From: an uncultured Alphaproteobacteria bacterium
GTDB lineage: Bacteria; Pseudomonadota; Alphaproteobacteria; Rhodobacterales; Rhodobacteraceae
Direction of reading: 5' to 3'
Length of the DNA: 64,000 nt
NCBI GenBank assembly: GCA_929200255.1
Contig: CAKMYZ010000004.1
Coordinates: 1-64,000 of the forward strand
Shown: positions 18,311-28,067 of the stretch, piece after piece
How positions within the stretch are numbered: position 1 is the first letter of the stretch
Layout: every line of letters begins with the position of its first letter
Notes under the pieces: model-generated
The model's database searches: none
What the model was told of the DNA's origin: nothing
What the model saw: only the letters and a program-made list of their open reading frames with translations
Program-made: the position numbers and the translations under genes

Positions 18311-18526
18311 ATGCGCCTTACAACTACACTTGCCGTGGCAGCTGCACTTGCAGTGTCCGGCGTCGCCGCTAACGCAGGTGGCAACAATGACGCGATGATG
18401 GAAGCACCTGTTGTGATGGTCGAACCAGCACCAGCTGCTCCCACATCGTCAATCAGCCCAACATTTGTTGTGATTGGTGTTCTTGCAGCACTTTTGATCG
18501 CAGCAGCGGTCAGTGAATCTGACTAA
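18311..18526 (+). CDS. Small exported or membrane-anchored peptide
   Basis: A 71-residue protein with a clean signal peptide (MRLTTTLAVAAALAVSGVAANA), a short Met/Pro/Ala-rich linker, one C-terminal membrane segment (PTFVVIGVLAALLIAAAVS) and a short acidic end. GGAG at 18301-18304 sits six bases before this ATG; an upstream in-frame ATG at 18299 is less likely. Similar small proteins occur in Rhodobacteraceae next to envelope genes, but no function is known to me. It lies 105 bases after the YjbF gene and before a strong terminator. Confidence 0.75.
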   Translation: MRLTTTLAVAAALAVSGVAANAGGNNDAMMEAPVVMVEPAPAAPTSSISPTFVVIGVLAALLIAAAVSESD

Positions 18527-18553
18527 GACATAGATCTTTGATCTTGAGCGAAA

Positions 18554-18576
18554 GGCAGGCCTTGGCCTGCCTTTTT
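18554..18576 (+). terminator. Rho-independent terminator
   Basis: Perfect inverted repeat GGCAGGCC / GGCCTGCC closely followed by five T residues on the plus strand. It closes the transcription unit ending with the small exported peptide, just before the convergent holA. Confidence 0.85.
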
Positions 18577-18581
18577 GTGTC

Positions 18582-19604
18582 TTACCTGCGTGCCATCATC
18601 GCAAGGCGGATCAATGTACGTTCCATCAGCGCATCAGGTGGTGCGGTGTTGGCGGAGCGCAATTGCAGGTCCACGTCGGTCAGGGCTGTGAGGGCACGTT
18701 CCAGCCGGTCACGGCCCCAGCCGCCGGCCTGCCGCACGATCTTGTCCCGCCGTGGTCCGAATACCGGTGGGCGCAACCTACCGGCACCAGCAGCGGGTCC
18801 GCCCGGATCAGACGCAACAACATGCAAGCGCCGGAAATGGCGCATAGCACCAATGCACAACGTCACAGGGGCAACACCCTGTGCGGACAGGTTGCGCAGC
18901 AGCGGTCCCAGTTTATCAGCCTGACCAGTTGTCACGACGTCCAGAACGTCGTCCACGTCAACCTCGGCTGATTGCGGCGCATTGATCATCACGTCCTCAA
19001 TCGAAAGCGGCGCCGGATCATCCAGCTTATATAGACTGACCTTCTCAAGCGTTTGGCGAAAGTCACCCGGTTCCAATGAATTCGCCAGCGCCAACAGCGC
19101 ATCCATGACGTCGCGTTCTGGCTGTTTCAGGCCCGCACCCGCCAGTGCTTGTTCGATATCGGCTATCGAGGGGGGATCATCATAAAGACCAATCGCCACA
19201 GCATTTCCATGCCCCTCAACGGCTTTGCGCAAAGCAGATTTTGCGGTCAACTGTCCTGCGGTAATGATGATCTGTGCATCGCCCGCCTGCCAATCGACAA
19301 GGGCTGCCATGATCACCTTGGCCAGACCATCGGTGGCATCCTCAACAAAGGTGACGCGGTGCCCCGGAAAGAACCCCTGCGCCTTGATGGCATCGTTCAA
19401 CAGGGCTGGGTCCTTGGGCAAATCAGCGGCATTGATCCGTGTCAGGCGCATCTCTTCCTCGCCCTGAGGGCCGACAAGTGCCTCGATCACATGCTGGCGT
19501 TTATCCGCAACACGCATCGGGTCTGCGCCAAAAATCAGTAAGGCCGCATGCGCAGGGTCAGGTTTGCGCAAATAGCTCAACGCGGCAGCGCCTGTCATCT
19601 TCAT
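18582..19604 (-). CDS. holA: DNA polymerase III subunit delta
   Basis: Delta subunit of the clamp loader, which opens the beta clamp. At 340 residues it has the family length and contains LLIFGADPMRVADKRQHVIEAL near the N-terminus, VTFVEDATDGLAK for the Rossmann-like domain and the C-terminal helical collar with LCIGAMRHFRRLH. The start overlaps the end of lptE by four bases. The leuS-lptE-holA order is conserved in many proteobacteria and supports the assignment. Confidence 0.93.
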   Translation of the reverse strand: MKMTGAAALSYLRKPDPAHAALLIFGADPMRVADKRQHVIEALVGPQGEEEMRLTRINAADLPKDPALLNDAIKAQGFFPGHRVTFVEDATDGLAKVIMAALVDWQAGDAQIIITAGQLTAKSALRKAVEGHGNAVAIGLYDDPPSIADIEQALAGAGLKQPERDVMDALLALANSLEPGDFRQTLEKVSLYKLDDPAPLSIEDVMINAPQSAEVDVDDVLDVVTTGQADKLGPLLRNLSAQGVAPVTLCIGAMRHFRRLHVVASDPGGPAAGAGRLRPPVFGPRRDKIVRQAGGWGRDRLERALTALTDVDLQLRSANTAPPDALMERTLIRLAMMARR

Positions 19605-20086
19605 GCGGGATCGGCCAGATCAATGATCAACAATCGGCTGACGATGCGGTCCGCCAGCAGAATGGCCAGCCGTTCAAGAGAGTCGTCGCGGGTTGATTGT
19701 GTGGCGATGGTAGATCCAGTGGCAGAATAGCTAGTGAAACCTTCGACCTGACCGGCCCCAACCCGCGCCCCGCTTGTAACGTCGGTCAGTACCCAGTCGG
19801 CAGAGCCGGTGACGTTCAACCGTGCGGTGCCCCCCTCAGAGGTGATTGCCGCAGCGCGTTCGTTATATCGAATTGATGTCCGCAGCACATAACGGGGTGT
19901 CCCACTGAAACCCAGCCGCTCTTCCAGCCGCTCGTTCAGGCGATAACCGGCAACTGAATCGTCACTTTCAAAGCTGATCTGCTCTCGCATCCCATTTCCG
20001 GCACCATAGATTGGCGCAAAACCGCAGCCAGAGAGGGAGATAAAGCCCAACAACAGCGTGCGACGTGAGAAAGCGTCAGATGACAA
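19601..20086 (-). CDS. lptE: LPS assembly lipoprotein LptE
   Basis: Outer-membrane lipoprotein that plugs the LptD barrel and helps insert LPS. At 161 residues, it has a signal peptide with RR at 8-9 and the lipobox LSGC with Cys21, followed by GFAPIYG, the typical LptE start. The rest is a small alpha/beta domain. The sequence family is poorly conserved, so position between leuS and holA is strong supporting evidence. It overlaps the leuS end by 11 bases. Confidence 0.9.
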   Translation of the reverse strand: MSSDAFSRRTLLLGFISLSGCGFAPIYGAGNGMREQISFESDDSVAGYRLNERLEERLGFSGTPRYVLRTSIRYNERAAAITSEGGTARLNVTGSADWVLTDVTSGARVGAGQVEGFTSYSATGSTIATQSTRDDSLERLAILLADRIVSRLLIIDLADPA

Positions 20087-22619
20087 TGTTCACAATCCTG
20101 CCTGGCACAACGATCAGTTTCTTTGGGGTGGCCCCGTCAAGCGCATTTTGAACGACATCTAGCGCGAGCGCCATCTCCTCGACGACCTCTTTGCTGGCAT
20201 CCGCTGCCACATTGATCTCGGCCCGGCGTTTTCCGTTGATCTGGATCGGCATCGTAACAACATCCTCAACCAGCATCGCCTCATCGGCCATGGGCCAAGC
20301 AGCGTTTGCAATCAGGCCCTCGGCGCCCAGCATTGCCCAGATTTCCTCGGATAAATGCGGGGTCATGGGTGACATCAGCTGGGCCAGAGCCCTGGCCGCC
20401 TGGCGCTTGACCCTGCCGCCGGCCTTGGACTTCGCCAACACGTTGGTAAAGGCGTAAAGCTTTGCAATTGCTGCGTTAAACCCGAAAGTTTCCACGCCCA
20501 TGGTCACATCATGGATGGCCTTGTGCATCGCACGCAGCAGATCGTCGTCATCCGCGCCAGCGCCATCATCCATCGCCGCGATATCGGTCGCGACCCGGTA
20601 CACACGGTTAAGGTGCTTATAGGTGGCCTCTGCGCCAGAGGCCGTCCACTCCACGTCTCGCTCTGGAGGGCTGTCGGACAGCACAAACCAACGGGCGGTG
20701 TCGGCACCGTATTTTGCAAGGATGTCGTCGGGGTCCACGACATTCTTTTTCGACTTGGACATCTTGGCCGACGGTACAATCTGCACCTCTGTGCCGTCAG
20801 CCAGCTTGCCGTCCGTCACATCCTCTGGCAGGTGATAGGTCGGGCGGCCTTTGGCATCAGTTGTCTGGTAAATCTCATGCGTCACCATGCCTTGCGTGAA
20901 GAGCGCTTTGAATGGCTCCTCAGTGCCTTGTGGCAGGTGGCCTGTCATATTCATCGCGCGGGCAAAGAAGCGGCTATAAAGCAGGTGCAAGATCGCATGC
21001 TCGATACCACCGATATACTGATCGACGTTCATCCAATAGGCAGCGTCATCAATGTTCGTGGGCGTGTCCGCATCGGGGGCGGTAAAGCGCGCAAAATACC
21101 ACGATGAATCCACGAATGTGTCCATTGTGTCTGTTTCGCGCTGGGCAGGCTTGCCGCAAGACGGGCAGGCGCAATTGCGCCAGGTTGGGTGGCGGTCCAG
21201 AGGGTTGCCGGGGGTGTCAAAACTGACGTCATAGGGCAGTTCAACTGGCAGATTTTCTTTCTTTTCAGGCACCACGCCACAGTCATCACAATGGACTACA
21301 GGGATCGGGCAACCCCAATAGCGCTGACGGGACAGGCCCCAATCGCGCAGGCGGAACTTGGTTACGCCCTTACCAATGCCATTTGCTTCGCAAAGGGCGA
21401 TAGCCGTTGCGATACCATCATCACTGGTCTGCTCGGTTTCACCTGCAAAGCCACGGATATAGATGACAGCCTCAGATTTGGGCGGCACGTAAGCATCGCC
21501 ACCATCCTCAGGCAATGTGGTACCGTCGTCGTTGACGGGGGCGTAGGTACTGACAACCGGCAGCCCATACTTGCGTGCGAAATCAAGGTCGCGTTGGTCG
21601 TGCGCCGGGCAGCCGAAGATGGCACCTGTGCCATAATCCATCAGAATAAAATTCGCGATATAGACGGGCAGGTCGGGCTGGCCTTCCAGCGGATGCTTAA
21701 CCGTCAGCCCGGTGTCATAACCCAGCTTGTCAGCCTTTTCGATCGCCTCAGCGGTGGTCCCACCCTTGCGGCATTCAGTGCAGAAAGCCGCGACTTTTTC
21801 ATCCGTCGCTTCCAGTTCTTTTGCCAGCGGATGATCCGGCGAGATGCCAACAAAGGACGCGCCCAGCAACGTATCGGGCCGTGTTGTATAGACCTCGATC
21901 TCACCGCCATCGGTGCGCTGGAAGGCAAACTGCAAACCGCGTGATTTGCCGATCCAGTTGGCCTGCATCAGCTTGACCTTGGCAGGCCAGTCGTCGAGCG
22001 TATCAATCGCTGTCAGCAGCTCCTCGGAATAATCGCTGATCTTGAAGAACCATTGCACCAACTCGCGCCGCTCTACCTCGGCCCCCGAACGCCAACCCTT
22101 GCCGTCGATGACCTGTTCATTGGCCAGCACTGTCATATCCACCGGATCCCAGTTCACGACCGCCTTCTTGCGGTAGATCAATCCCTTGGACAAAAAGTCG
22201 ATGAACAGCGCCTGCTGCTGGCCATAGTATTCGGGATCACAGGTCGCAAACTCGCGTGACCAGTCAATCGATAGGCCCAGCGGTTTCATCTGTGCCTTCA
22301 TGTCGGCGATATTCTGGTAGGTCCAATCCTTGGGATGGCCACCAGAGGCCATTGCCGCGTTTTCCGCGGGCATCCCAAAGGCGTCCCAGCCCATTGGGTG
22401 CAGGATATTGTGGCCGGTCGCCAGCTTGTAGCGCGCGATCACGTCACCCATCGTGTAGTTGCGCACGTGGCCCATATGGATGCGACCCGAGGGATAGGGG
22501 AACATCTCAAGCACATAGTATTTGGGCTTGTCCGCGCTGCGAACAGCCTTGAAGGTCTGGGCGTCGGCCCATGCATCCTGCCATTTCGCCTCAACCGTGG
22601 CGGGGGTGTAGCTGGTCAT
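20076..22619 (-). CDS. leuS: Leucyl-tRNA synthetase
   Basis: Class I aminoacyl-tRNA synthetase charging tRNA-Leu. The HIGH-type motif is HMGH at 48-51 within [15 protein letters not shown], and the KMSKS loop is at 619-623. The editing (CP1) domain includes [11 protein letters not shown] and [15 protein letters not shown], and the zinc-type segment has paired cysteines (HCDDCG and ACPSCG). The 847-residue length is normal, and no frameshift was seen. Confidence 0.98.
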   Translation of the reverse strand: MTSYTPATVEAKWQDAWADAQTFKAVRSADKPKYYVLEMFPYPSGRIHMGHVRNYTMGDVIARYKLATGHNILHPMGWDAFGMPAENAAMASGGHPKDWTYQNIADMKAQMKPLGLSIDWSREFATCDPEYYGQQQALFIDFLSKGLIYRKKAVVNWDPVDMTVLANEQVIDGKGWRSGAEVERRELVQWFFKISDYSEELLTAIDTLDDWPAKVKLMQANWIGKSRGLQFAFQRTDGGEIEVYTTRPDTLLGASFVGISPDHPLAKELEATDEKVAAFCTECRKGGTTAEAIEKADKLGYDTGLTVKHPLEGQPDLPVYIANFILMDYGTGAIFGCPAHDQRDLDFARKYGLPVVSTYAPVNDDGTTLPEDGGDAYVPPKSEAVIYIRGFAGETEQTSDDGIATAIALCEANGIGKGVTKFRLRDWGLSRQRYWGCPIPVVHCDDCGVVPEKKENLPVELPYDVSFDTPGNPLDRHPTWRNCACPSCGKPAQRETDTMDTFVDSSWYFARFTAPDADTPTNIDDAAYWMNVDQYIGGIEHAILHLLYSRFFARAMNMTGHLPQGTEEPFKALFTQGMVTHEIYQTTDAKGRPTYHLPEDVTDGKLADGTEVQIVPSAKMSKSKKNVVDPDDILAKYGADTARWFVLSDSPPERDVEWTASGAEATYKHLNRVYRVATDIAAMDDGAGADDDDLLRAMHKAIHDVTMGVETFGFNAAIAKLYAFTNVLAKSKAGGRVKRQAARALAQLMSPMTPHLSEEIWAMLGAEGLIANAAWPMADEAMLVEDVVTMPIQINGKRRAEINVAADASKEVVEEMALALDVVQNALDGATPKKLIVVPGRIVNIVI

Positions 22620-22720
22620 TTGTCGTATCTTCCCAATTCGCGCGCCGCCTATGCGGGTTCGGCGACAGTCATAATGGGCGATGCATGGGAAGGCTATAGG
22701 GGCGCGTAAAAGAAGGCCCC

Positions 22721-22752
22721 AAAAAGAAAGAGCGGCCCCGAAGGACCGCTCT
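22721..22752 (-). terminator. Rho-independent terminator after the porin gene
   Basis: Read on the minus strand: a ten-base stem with one mismatch, capped by a stable TTCG tetraloop and followed by a T-rich run (22725-22721 complement). It lies 26 bases after the porin stop and should separate the highly expressed porin from leuS. Confidence 0.88.
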
Positions 22753-22777
22753 GACTTAGATGAAGTGCTGGTTTCGC

Positions 22778-23956
22778 TTAGAATGCGAAGGACAGCTCAA
22801 CAGTTGTACCAACCTGGTACTCAGGACCACCAACTTCGTCGTCGCCCAATGTACCGGTACGGTCTGCATCTGCATAAGATACGAGCAGTTCAGCACCACC
22901 ACCGAGGTCGTATGTTGCTGCGATGTACGCGTCTGTACCTTCGTCAGCGCTGTCGGATTCGTTGTACAGACCAGCAAGGATCGTCACACCGTTACCAACA
23001 TCGTAAGACCCGTCGAGAGCTGTCTTGTTAACGCCTTGATCATAGTCGTAGTCCAGAGTAACAGCGATTGGGCCATTTTCTGGAGCATAAGCAACAGTCA
23101 CACCGTAGTTATCTTCGTCGGAGTCAGCGTCGTCCTCAGATACGTAGTAAACAGTACCTGTGATGCCACCACCGAACGGATACGCAACCTGGATACCAGT
23201 GGAGTTCTCATCGGTTGTTTCTCTGCTTGCGTAAGCAACAGTGATGTCTGCACCACCAACGGAAGCACCAACAGAGATACCGAAGACTTCGCCTAGGTTG
23301 AAATCGCCGTTTTCATCGGTTGGATCATAATCCGCTGGGTCACCATCAGCAACACCAGAAGCAACAGCAATCGACTCTTCCTGGTAAGCAACGCCTACAG
23401 TGAACATGCCGAATGTACCGTTTACACCAACGGAGAGTTGGTCGACTTCGTCTGTGTAAACGTTTGTGCCACCCGCGATGTCGGTCATTTGACCGCCAGC
23501 ATCCGTGATTGCATATGAGATCGATGCCTCTACGCCACCAACAGTCACGTCACCGCGAATTACGTTTTCGCCGTCTTGCGCAGAGAAATTATCAGCTTCC
23601 ATGTCGCCAGCGCCGGACCAACGTGTCTCAGCAGCGAATGCTGTGTCGCCTACGTACAGGCCAGCATTTTCTGTTGTCAATGAAAGGACATAGCTGTCAG
23701 AAACAGTTGCTTGACCATTTGTTTCGTCAACGATGTCGAATTCAAATGAGGCGCCTGCTGTAACGCCATTGTCCAGTGTAGCGGACAGATCTACGTCAAG
23801 GTCGGCTTCCCAGTAGAAACCGTCATTGCTACCAGCAGAATTGTCGTTGTAACCGACTGATGCGTCGCCGCCGAAGCTTACGCCAGCGTGTCCATCAGCA
23901 GCAGCAGCGCCAGCAAATGCGACGATAGCCGTTGTTGTAAGAAGGATGCTTTTCAT
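22778..23956 (-). CDS. Gram-negative porin
   Basis: A 392-residue outer-membrane porin. The signal peptide [20 protein letters not shown] is followed by [20 protein letters not shown]. The mature part alternates polar and hydrophobic residues, is rich in Gly, Asp and Tyr, and ends with the aromatic VELSFAF, the recognition signal for the Bam machinery. The composition is strongly acidic and cysteine-free. GAGGG lies close upstream of the ATG. The codon usage looks more biased than in neighbours, and with its own terminator it is probably highly expressed. Pore specificity is unknown. Confidence 0.92.
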   Translation of the reverse strand: MKSILLTTTAIVAFAGAAAADGHAGVSFGGDASVGYNDNSAGSNDGFYWEADLDVDLSATLDNGVTAGASFEFDIVDETNGQATVSDSYVLSLTTENAGLYVGDTAFAAETRWSGAGDMEADNFSAQDGENVIRGDVTVGGVEASISYAITDAGGQMTDIAGGTNVYTDEVDQLSVGVNGTFGMFTVGVAYQEESIAVASGVADGDPADYDPTDENGDFNLGEVFGISVGASVGGADITVAYASRETTDENSTGIQVAYPFGGGITGTVYYVSEDDADSDEDNYGVTVAYAPENGPIAVTLDYDYDQGVNKTALDGSYDVGNGVTILAGLYNESDSADEGTDAYIAATYDLGGGAELLVSYADADRTGTLGDDEVGGPEYQVGTTVELSFAF

Positions 23957-23977
23957 GGATATTTTCCCTCGTGTTAT

Positions 23978-23993
23978 GCATTCCCAAGAATGC
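23978..23993 (-). promoter_or_regulatory. Inverted repeat in the porin leader
   Basis: A perfect inverted repeat, GCATTC - CCAA - GAATGC, lies 22 bases before the porin start codon, probably inside the untranslated leader. It could be an mRNA hairpin or an operator. Nothing else in the 226-base region between porin and yggS was recognised with confidence; no clear sigma-70 boxes were found. Confidence 0.35.
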
Positions 23994-24182
23994 CAGTTAG
24001 CCTAGCATTGCGAACTTCCTGCGCCTTACGCTGCGGACACTCAAGTGAATTAGGGTTAAAATGACCGCGTTTGGCGAAAATGGTGCATCAATGACACACA
24101 AATTTTTCGAACATGACAGGCTGTCAATTTAAGACTATTTCATCCCGAAACCTACCGTGATCCTTATTTTTCGGAGCCTGCC

Positions 24183-24836
24183 ATGTCCCTAGCCGAAATT
24201 CAGGCCCGTTGCGCTGCCGCTTGTGATAACGCGGGCCGCGATGTGGCCGAAATAAATCTTATTGCAGTTTCCAAAGTGCAACCCAACGAACGGGTTGAGG
24301 CGATTCTGGATGCGGGTCACCGCAGCTTTGGTGAGAACAAGGTGCAGGAGGCCGCAGGCAAATGGCCCGCTTTTCGTGAACGCTATGACGGGGTCAAGCT
24401 GCATCTGATCGGCCCATTGCAGACCAACAAGGTTAAACAGGCCATGCAGCTTGCCGATGCGATCCACACGGTAGACCGTACCAAACTTGCCAATGCCATT
24501 GCGCGCCACGCACAAGATATTGGGGCATGCCCCGATCTGTTCATTCAGGTGAACACAGGTGAGGAAGAACAAAAGGCAGGCGTGCTGCCGGGTGACGCAG
24601 ATGCGTTTGTTGCCGAGGTGCGTGCGCTTGATCTGCCATTGAAGGGATTGATGTGCATCCCGCCGGTTGATGAAGAACCATCGTTGCATTTTGCCCTGTT
24701 GGCCAAGATTGCCGCTCGCAATGATCTGACGGGTCTGTCGATGGGAATGAGCAGTGACTTCGAAAGTGCCATCGCACTTGGTGCCACGCATATCCGTGTC
24801 GGCTCTGCCATTTTTGGTGAGCGTGTCTACGGGTGA
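24183..24836 (+). CDS. yggS: YggS family pyridoxal-phosphate homeostasis protein
   Basis: A PLP-binding protein of 217 residues with the alanine-racemase-like barrel. The PLP lysine lies in LIAVSKVQP (Lys31), and other family motifs are FGENKVQE, HLIGPLQTNK and LSMGMSSDFESAIALG, the last binding the phosphate. YggS-type proteins keep free PLP at safe levels and affect amino-acid metabolism; no racemase activity is expected. GGAG lies seven bases upstream of the ATG. It overlaps the following pseudouridine synthase gene by four bases. Confidence 0.95.
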   Translation: MSLAEIQARCAAACDNAGRDVAEINLIAVSKVQPNERVEAILDAGHRSFGENKVQEAAGKWPAFRERYDGVKLHLIGPLQTNKVKQAMQLADAIHTVDRTKLANAIARHAQDIGACPDLFIQVNTGEEEQKAGVLPGDADAFVAEVRALDLPLKGLMCIPPVDEEPSLHFALLAKIAARNDLTGLSMGMSSDFESAIALGATHIRVGSAIFGERVYG

Positions 24837-25480
24837 GTGATGACTACAACCCACCGCGGGATCCGCTCAATATCCTGTATGATGATCACGAGGTCATTCT
24901 GGTCGATAAACCCAGTGGTCTGCTGTCTGTGCCGGGTAAGGGCGAACATCTGGCTGATTGCCTGATCGCGCGCGTGCAGGCGGCCTTTCCCATGGCCTTG
25001 CTGGTGCATCGGTTGGACCGGGATACGTCAGGCGTGATGATCTTTGCGCTGACACCCCATGCGCAACGCCACCTGGGGCTACAGTTTGAAAAGCGTCAGA
25101 CGAAAAAAACCTATGTTGCGCGCGTCTGGGGCGAGATGACAGAGAAGACGGGGACCGTTGATCTGCCCTTGATAGTGGATTGGCCGAACCGCCCTAGACA
25201 GATGGTCGACCAGGCGAATGGCAAACAAGCGGTGACGGATTGGCGCGTGGTTCGCGCTAAGAATGGTGAAAGCCGGGTGCGCCTGATGCCCCGCACCGGA
25301 CGGTCACACCAGCTGCGCGTGCATATGCTTGCGCTGGGTCATCCGATCCTGGGTGATCCGTTTTATGCAGAGGGTGCTGCGCGGGATTACCCGCGCCTGA
25401 TGCTGCATTCTGAGACGTTGCAGTTTCGCCATCCCGATGGCGGGCAGGGTATGCGCATCACGGCAAAGTGTCCGTTTTAG
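24833..25480 (+). CDS. RluA-family pseudouridine synthase
   Basis: A 215-residue pseudouridine synthase without an S4 domain, the size of E. coli RluA (dual specificity, 23S rRNA U746 and tRNA U32). The catalytic Asp lies in VHRLDRDTSG, and KTYVARVWG and GRSHQLRVHM are the other family motifs. RluA is the best guess, but relatives such as RluC or RluD differ mainly by the missing S4 domain, so the target is inferred. A GTG start overlaps yggS. Its end overlaps the convergent VOC gene by four bases. Confidence 0.88.
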   Translation: MSDDYNPPRDPLNILYDDHEVILVDKPSGLLSVPGKGEHLADCLIARVQAAFPMALLVHRLDRDTSGVMIFALTPHAQRHLGLQFEKRQTKKTYVARVWGEMTEKTGTVDLPLIVDWPNRPRQMVDQANGKQAVTDWRVVRAKNGESRVRLMPRTGRSHQLRVHMLALGHPILGDPFYAEGAARDYPRLMLHSETLQFRHPDGGQGMRITAKCPF

Positions 25481-26406
25481 CCTTCCAACGGCGGCAATGT
25501 TCTTTGCAGTTTTGCGCGCAGATGTTCATGCTGACTGGGTAGCTTGAGCGTCTGACCAAGGTTGGCTGTGCCTTCATCACGATCAAAGCCGGGTTCATTG
25601 GTCGCGACTTCAAACAACACGCCGCCAGGTGCGCGGAAATAGATGGCGTAGAAGTAGCCACGGTCAATCACTGGCGTCACCTGATAACCAGTATCGAGCA
25701 ATGCCTCGCGCACCTCCAACTGGCGCGCACGGGTTTCGACTGCAAAGGCGATGTGATGGACAGAGCCCGCGCCTTGTGTGGCACTTGCGGCACCGGCATG
25801 CGTTGCGACATCAATCATGTTCGCGTCATTGCCACCGGGCACGATGAAGCGCGTGACATTGCCTTGGGTGTCCAGTTTTTCGTACCCCATGAAGCCTAGC
25901 AGTTCGGCGCTGGCGTCAGGGTCGCGCAGGCGCATGTCGGCAGAATGAAAACCGTGGATGCCCATCTCTGCGCCCACGCCGTTGCCGGTCCATGGTGTGC
26001 GGTTGTCGTCGCTTTCGACCAAAGCAAACTGGTCGCCGTCGGGGCCATCAAACAGTACACGTTTTTCACCGAAACGGATGTCTTGGGCGATGCCGTTCAC
26101 GGTGAAGGCGGCCAAGCGGTCGTGCCAGGCCTGTGACGATCCGGTTGGAATGCTGAATGCTGTTCGGCCAACCTCACCTATACCTTTTTCACCGCGTTTG
26201 GCATTGGGGAACGGAAAATAGGTCATGACGGTGCCGGGTGTGCCTGCCGCATCGCCATAGTAAAGGTGATAGACATCGGGCGCGTCAAAGTTCACGGTTT
26301 TCTTGATGCGGCGCAGGCCAAGTACATTGGTGAAGAATGCGTTGTTCTCGCGGGCGTCACTGGCCAGAGATGTGACGTGGTGCAGGCCCTGAATTTGTTT
26401 GAGCAC
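25477..26406 (-). CDS. VOC-family ring-cleaving dioxygenase (glyoxalase fold)
   Basis: A 309-residue protein with two tandem vicinal-oxygen-chelate domains. The first begins GLHHVTSLASDARENNAFF, the second near GIHGFHSADMRLRDPDAS, and metal ligands are likely the His of GLHHVT, the His of SVHHIAFAV and the Glu of PGGVLFEVATNEPGF. This matches the MhqO/MhqA-type putative hydroquinone dioxygenases. The actual substrate is unknown. An aldehyde dehydrogenase lies upstream in the same direction but is separated by a strong hairpin. Confidence 0.88.
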   Translation of the reverse strand: MLKQIQGLHHVTSLASDARENNAFFTNVLGLRRIKKTVNFDAPDVYHLYYGDAAGTPGTVMTYFPFPNAKRGEKGIGEVGRTAFSIPTGSSQAWHDRLAAFTVNGIAQDIRFGEKRVLFDGPDGDQFALVESDDNRTPWTGNGVGAEMGIHGFHSADMRLRDPDASAELLGFMGYEKLDTQGNVTRFIVPGGNDANMIDVATHAGAASATQGAGSVHHIAFAVETRARQLEVREALLDTGYQVTPVIDRGYFYAIYFRAPGGVLFEVATNEPGFDRDEGTANLGQTLKLPSQHEHLRAKLQRTLPPLEG

Positions 26407-26465
26407 GGCTCTCTCCTATTCGTTAACTGAATAGATAGACCAAACCGCGCCGCACGTAATGATGA

Positions 26466-26490
26466 CAGGCGCACTCAAATAGTGCGCCTG
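26466..26490 (-). terminator. Hairpin terminator after the aldehyde dehydrogenase gene
   Basis: A perfect ten-base stem, CAGGCGCACT / AGTGCGCCTG, with the loop CAAAT. It lies between the aldehyde dehydrogenase stop and the VOC gene on the same strand. The following T tract is weak, so it could also act as a transcript-stabilising hairpin. Confidence 0.6.
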
Positions 26491-26501
26491 CGCACATGAT
26501 G

Positions 26502-27941
26502 TTATTCTGCGGCCCAGCCCGAGACCGCTTTGACTTCGAGGAATTCTTCAATGCCCCACACGCCGCCTTCGCGGGCGCGGCCTGACATCTTGACACCACC
26601 AAAGGGTGATCCGGCTGCGCGATCCTGCCCGTTCATCTCAACCATGCCCGCGCGCAGGGCCATGGCCATGCGATTACGCCGCGCGCCATCCTGGCTCTGG
26701 ACGTAGTTCGTCAGGCCGTAGGGTGTGTCATTGGCGATGGCGATCGCCTCTGCTTCATCCTCAAACGGGATGATCGACAGGACCGGGCCAAAAATCTCCT
26801 CACGCGCGATGCGCATGTCGTTGTTGACATCAGCAAAGACAGTTGGCCGCACATAGAACCCGCGGTTCATACCTTCCGGCAGGCCGGGGCCACCCGCAAC
26901 AAGGCGTGCGCCTTCGTTGATGCCAACCTCGATCATGTCCTGTATCTTGTCCCATTGCGTTTTGTTCACGACCGGGCCGATATGGCGACCGGGTTCAGAT
27001 GCGGGGCCAACCCCGATCTTACCTGCAATCTCGGCTGCGGCTTCGACAGTCTGGTCATAGATCGACCGCTCCACCAGCATACGGGTGGGGGCGTTGCAGG
27101 ATTGTCCGGAGTTGTTCATGCAGTGGATCACACCACGCTTGACTGCCTTCTCGTCAGCATCCGCAAAGATCACATTGGCCCCTTTGCCACCTAACTCAAG
27201 TGTCACTCGCTTGAGCGTTTCTGCCGCCGCCAGTGAGATGGCCTTGCCCGCGCGGGTTGAGCCTGTGAAGCTGATCATCGCCACATCCTCGTGGTGCGAC
27301 AACTGGCTGCCGACACCCATGCCATCACCATTTACGAGGTTAAAAACGCCCGGCGGCACACCAGCATCATGCACAAACTCTGCAAAAAGCAGTGAGGACA
27401 GCGGTGCCTCTTCCGATGGCTTCAGCACCATCGTACAGCCGGCCAGCAAAGCCGGGATCACCTTGAGCGTGACCTGGTTCATTGGCCAGTTCCACGGCGT
27501 AATCAGACCGACCACGCCAATCGGTTCCACCGCGATCCGGTCATTGGGAGCATGCGGGCCGAGTGGGCGGACCCACTCGATTTCTTTGAAAGCCTCCAAT
27601 GCGTTTTCCAGATGCCACGGCAGGCAGGGGGCTTGGCTGCTTCGGGCCATGTCGATGGGCGCACCCATCTCGATGCTGATGGCTTGGGCCATTTCCTCAA
27701 TCCGGGCCTCGTATTGCGCAAGGATAGCTTTCACATATTCGGCGCGCTTGGCCGGATCGGTTGCTGCCCAAGCAGGGAAAGCCCGCGTCGCAGCAGCAAC
27801 AGCCGCGTCCGTGTCCGCCTGATCGCCGAGTGAGATAACTGCACAGACATCTTCAGTCGATGGATCAATAACGTTGTGGTCGCGGGCCTTTGCGGGTGGG
27901 ACCCATGCGCCGTTGATGTAAAAGTCGCGGTGCGTGATCAT
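26502..27941 (-). CDS. NAD(P)-dependent aldehyde dehydrogenase
   Basis: Aldehyde dehydrogenase superfamily member of 479 residues, oxidising an aldehyde to an acid. The cofactor and active-site elements are PWNWPMNQ, the GSTRAGK glycine motif, the general base Glu in LELGGKGANVI and the nucleophilic Cys in NNSGQSCNAPTRM. EEIFGPVLSIIPF near the C-terminus is typical. Substrate cannot be assigned. An alkB gene elsewhere in the window produces alcohols whose aldehydes such enzymes could oxidise, but the two are 25 kb apart. It is divergent from the peroxiredoxin gene. Confidence 0.93.
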   Translation of the reverse strand: MITHRDFYINGAWVPPAKARDHNVIDPSTEDVCAVISLGDQADTDAAVAAATRAFPAWAATDPAKRAEYVKAILAQYEARIEEMAQAISIEMGAPIDMARSSQAPCLPWHLENALEAFKEIEWVRPLGPHAPNDRIAVEPIGVVGLITPWNWPMNQVTLKVIPALLAGCTMVLKPSEEAPLSSLLFAEFVHDAGVPPGVFNLVNGDGMGVGSQLSHHEDVAMISFTGSTRAGKAISLAAAETLKRVTLELGGKGANVIFADADEKAVKRGVIHCMNNSGQSCNAPTRMLVERSIYDQTVEAAAEIAGKIGVGPASEPGRHIGPVVNKTQWDKIQDMIEVGINEGARLVAGGPGLPEGMNRGFYVRPTVFADVNNDMRIAREEIFGPVLSIIPFEDEAEAIAIANDTPYGLTNYVQSQDGARRNRMAMALRAGMVEMNGQDRAAGSPFGGVKMSGRAREGGVWGIEEFLEVKAVSGWAAE

Positions 27942-28067
27942 CGCTTGCCTCCTGATTTATGCTTCGCGTTGTTTTTGCAGCCTGTGTTGGTCAGTTCAAC
28001 CAGCGGTGGCGCTCGCCCTAAGTCGTATCTATATACTATTCATGCAATTCTAGAGAGGATCATAACC

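Noticed and set aside
21189..21944. Plus-strand open frame of 251 codons
   Set aside because: Entirely antisense within leuS; no motif of any family and no ribosome-binding site.
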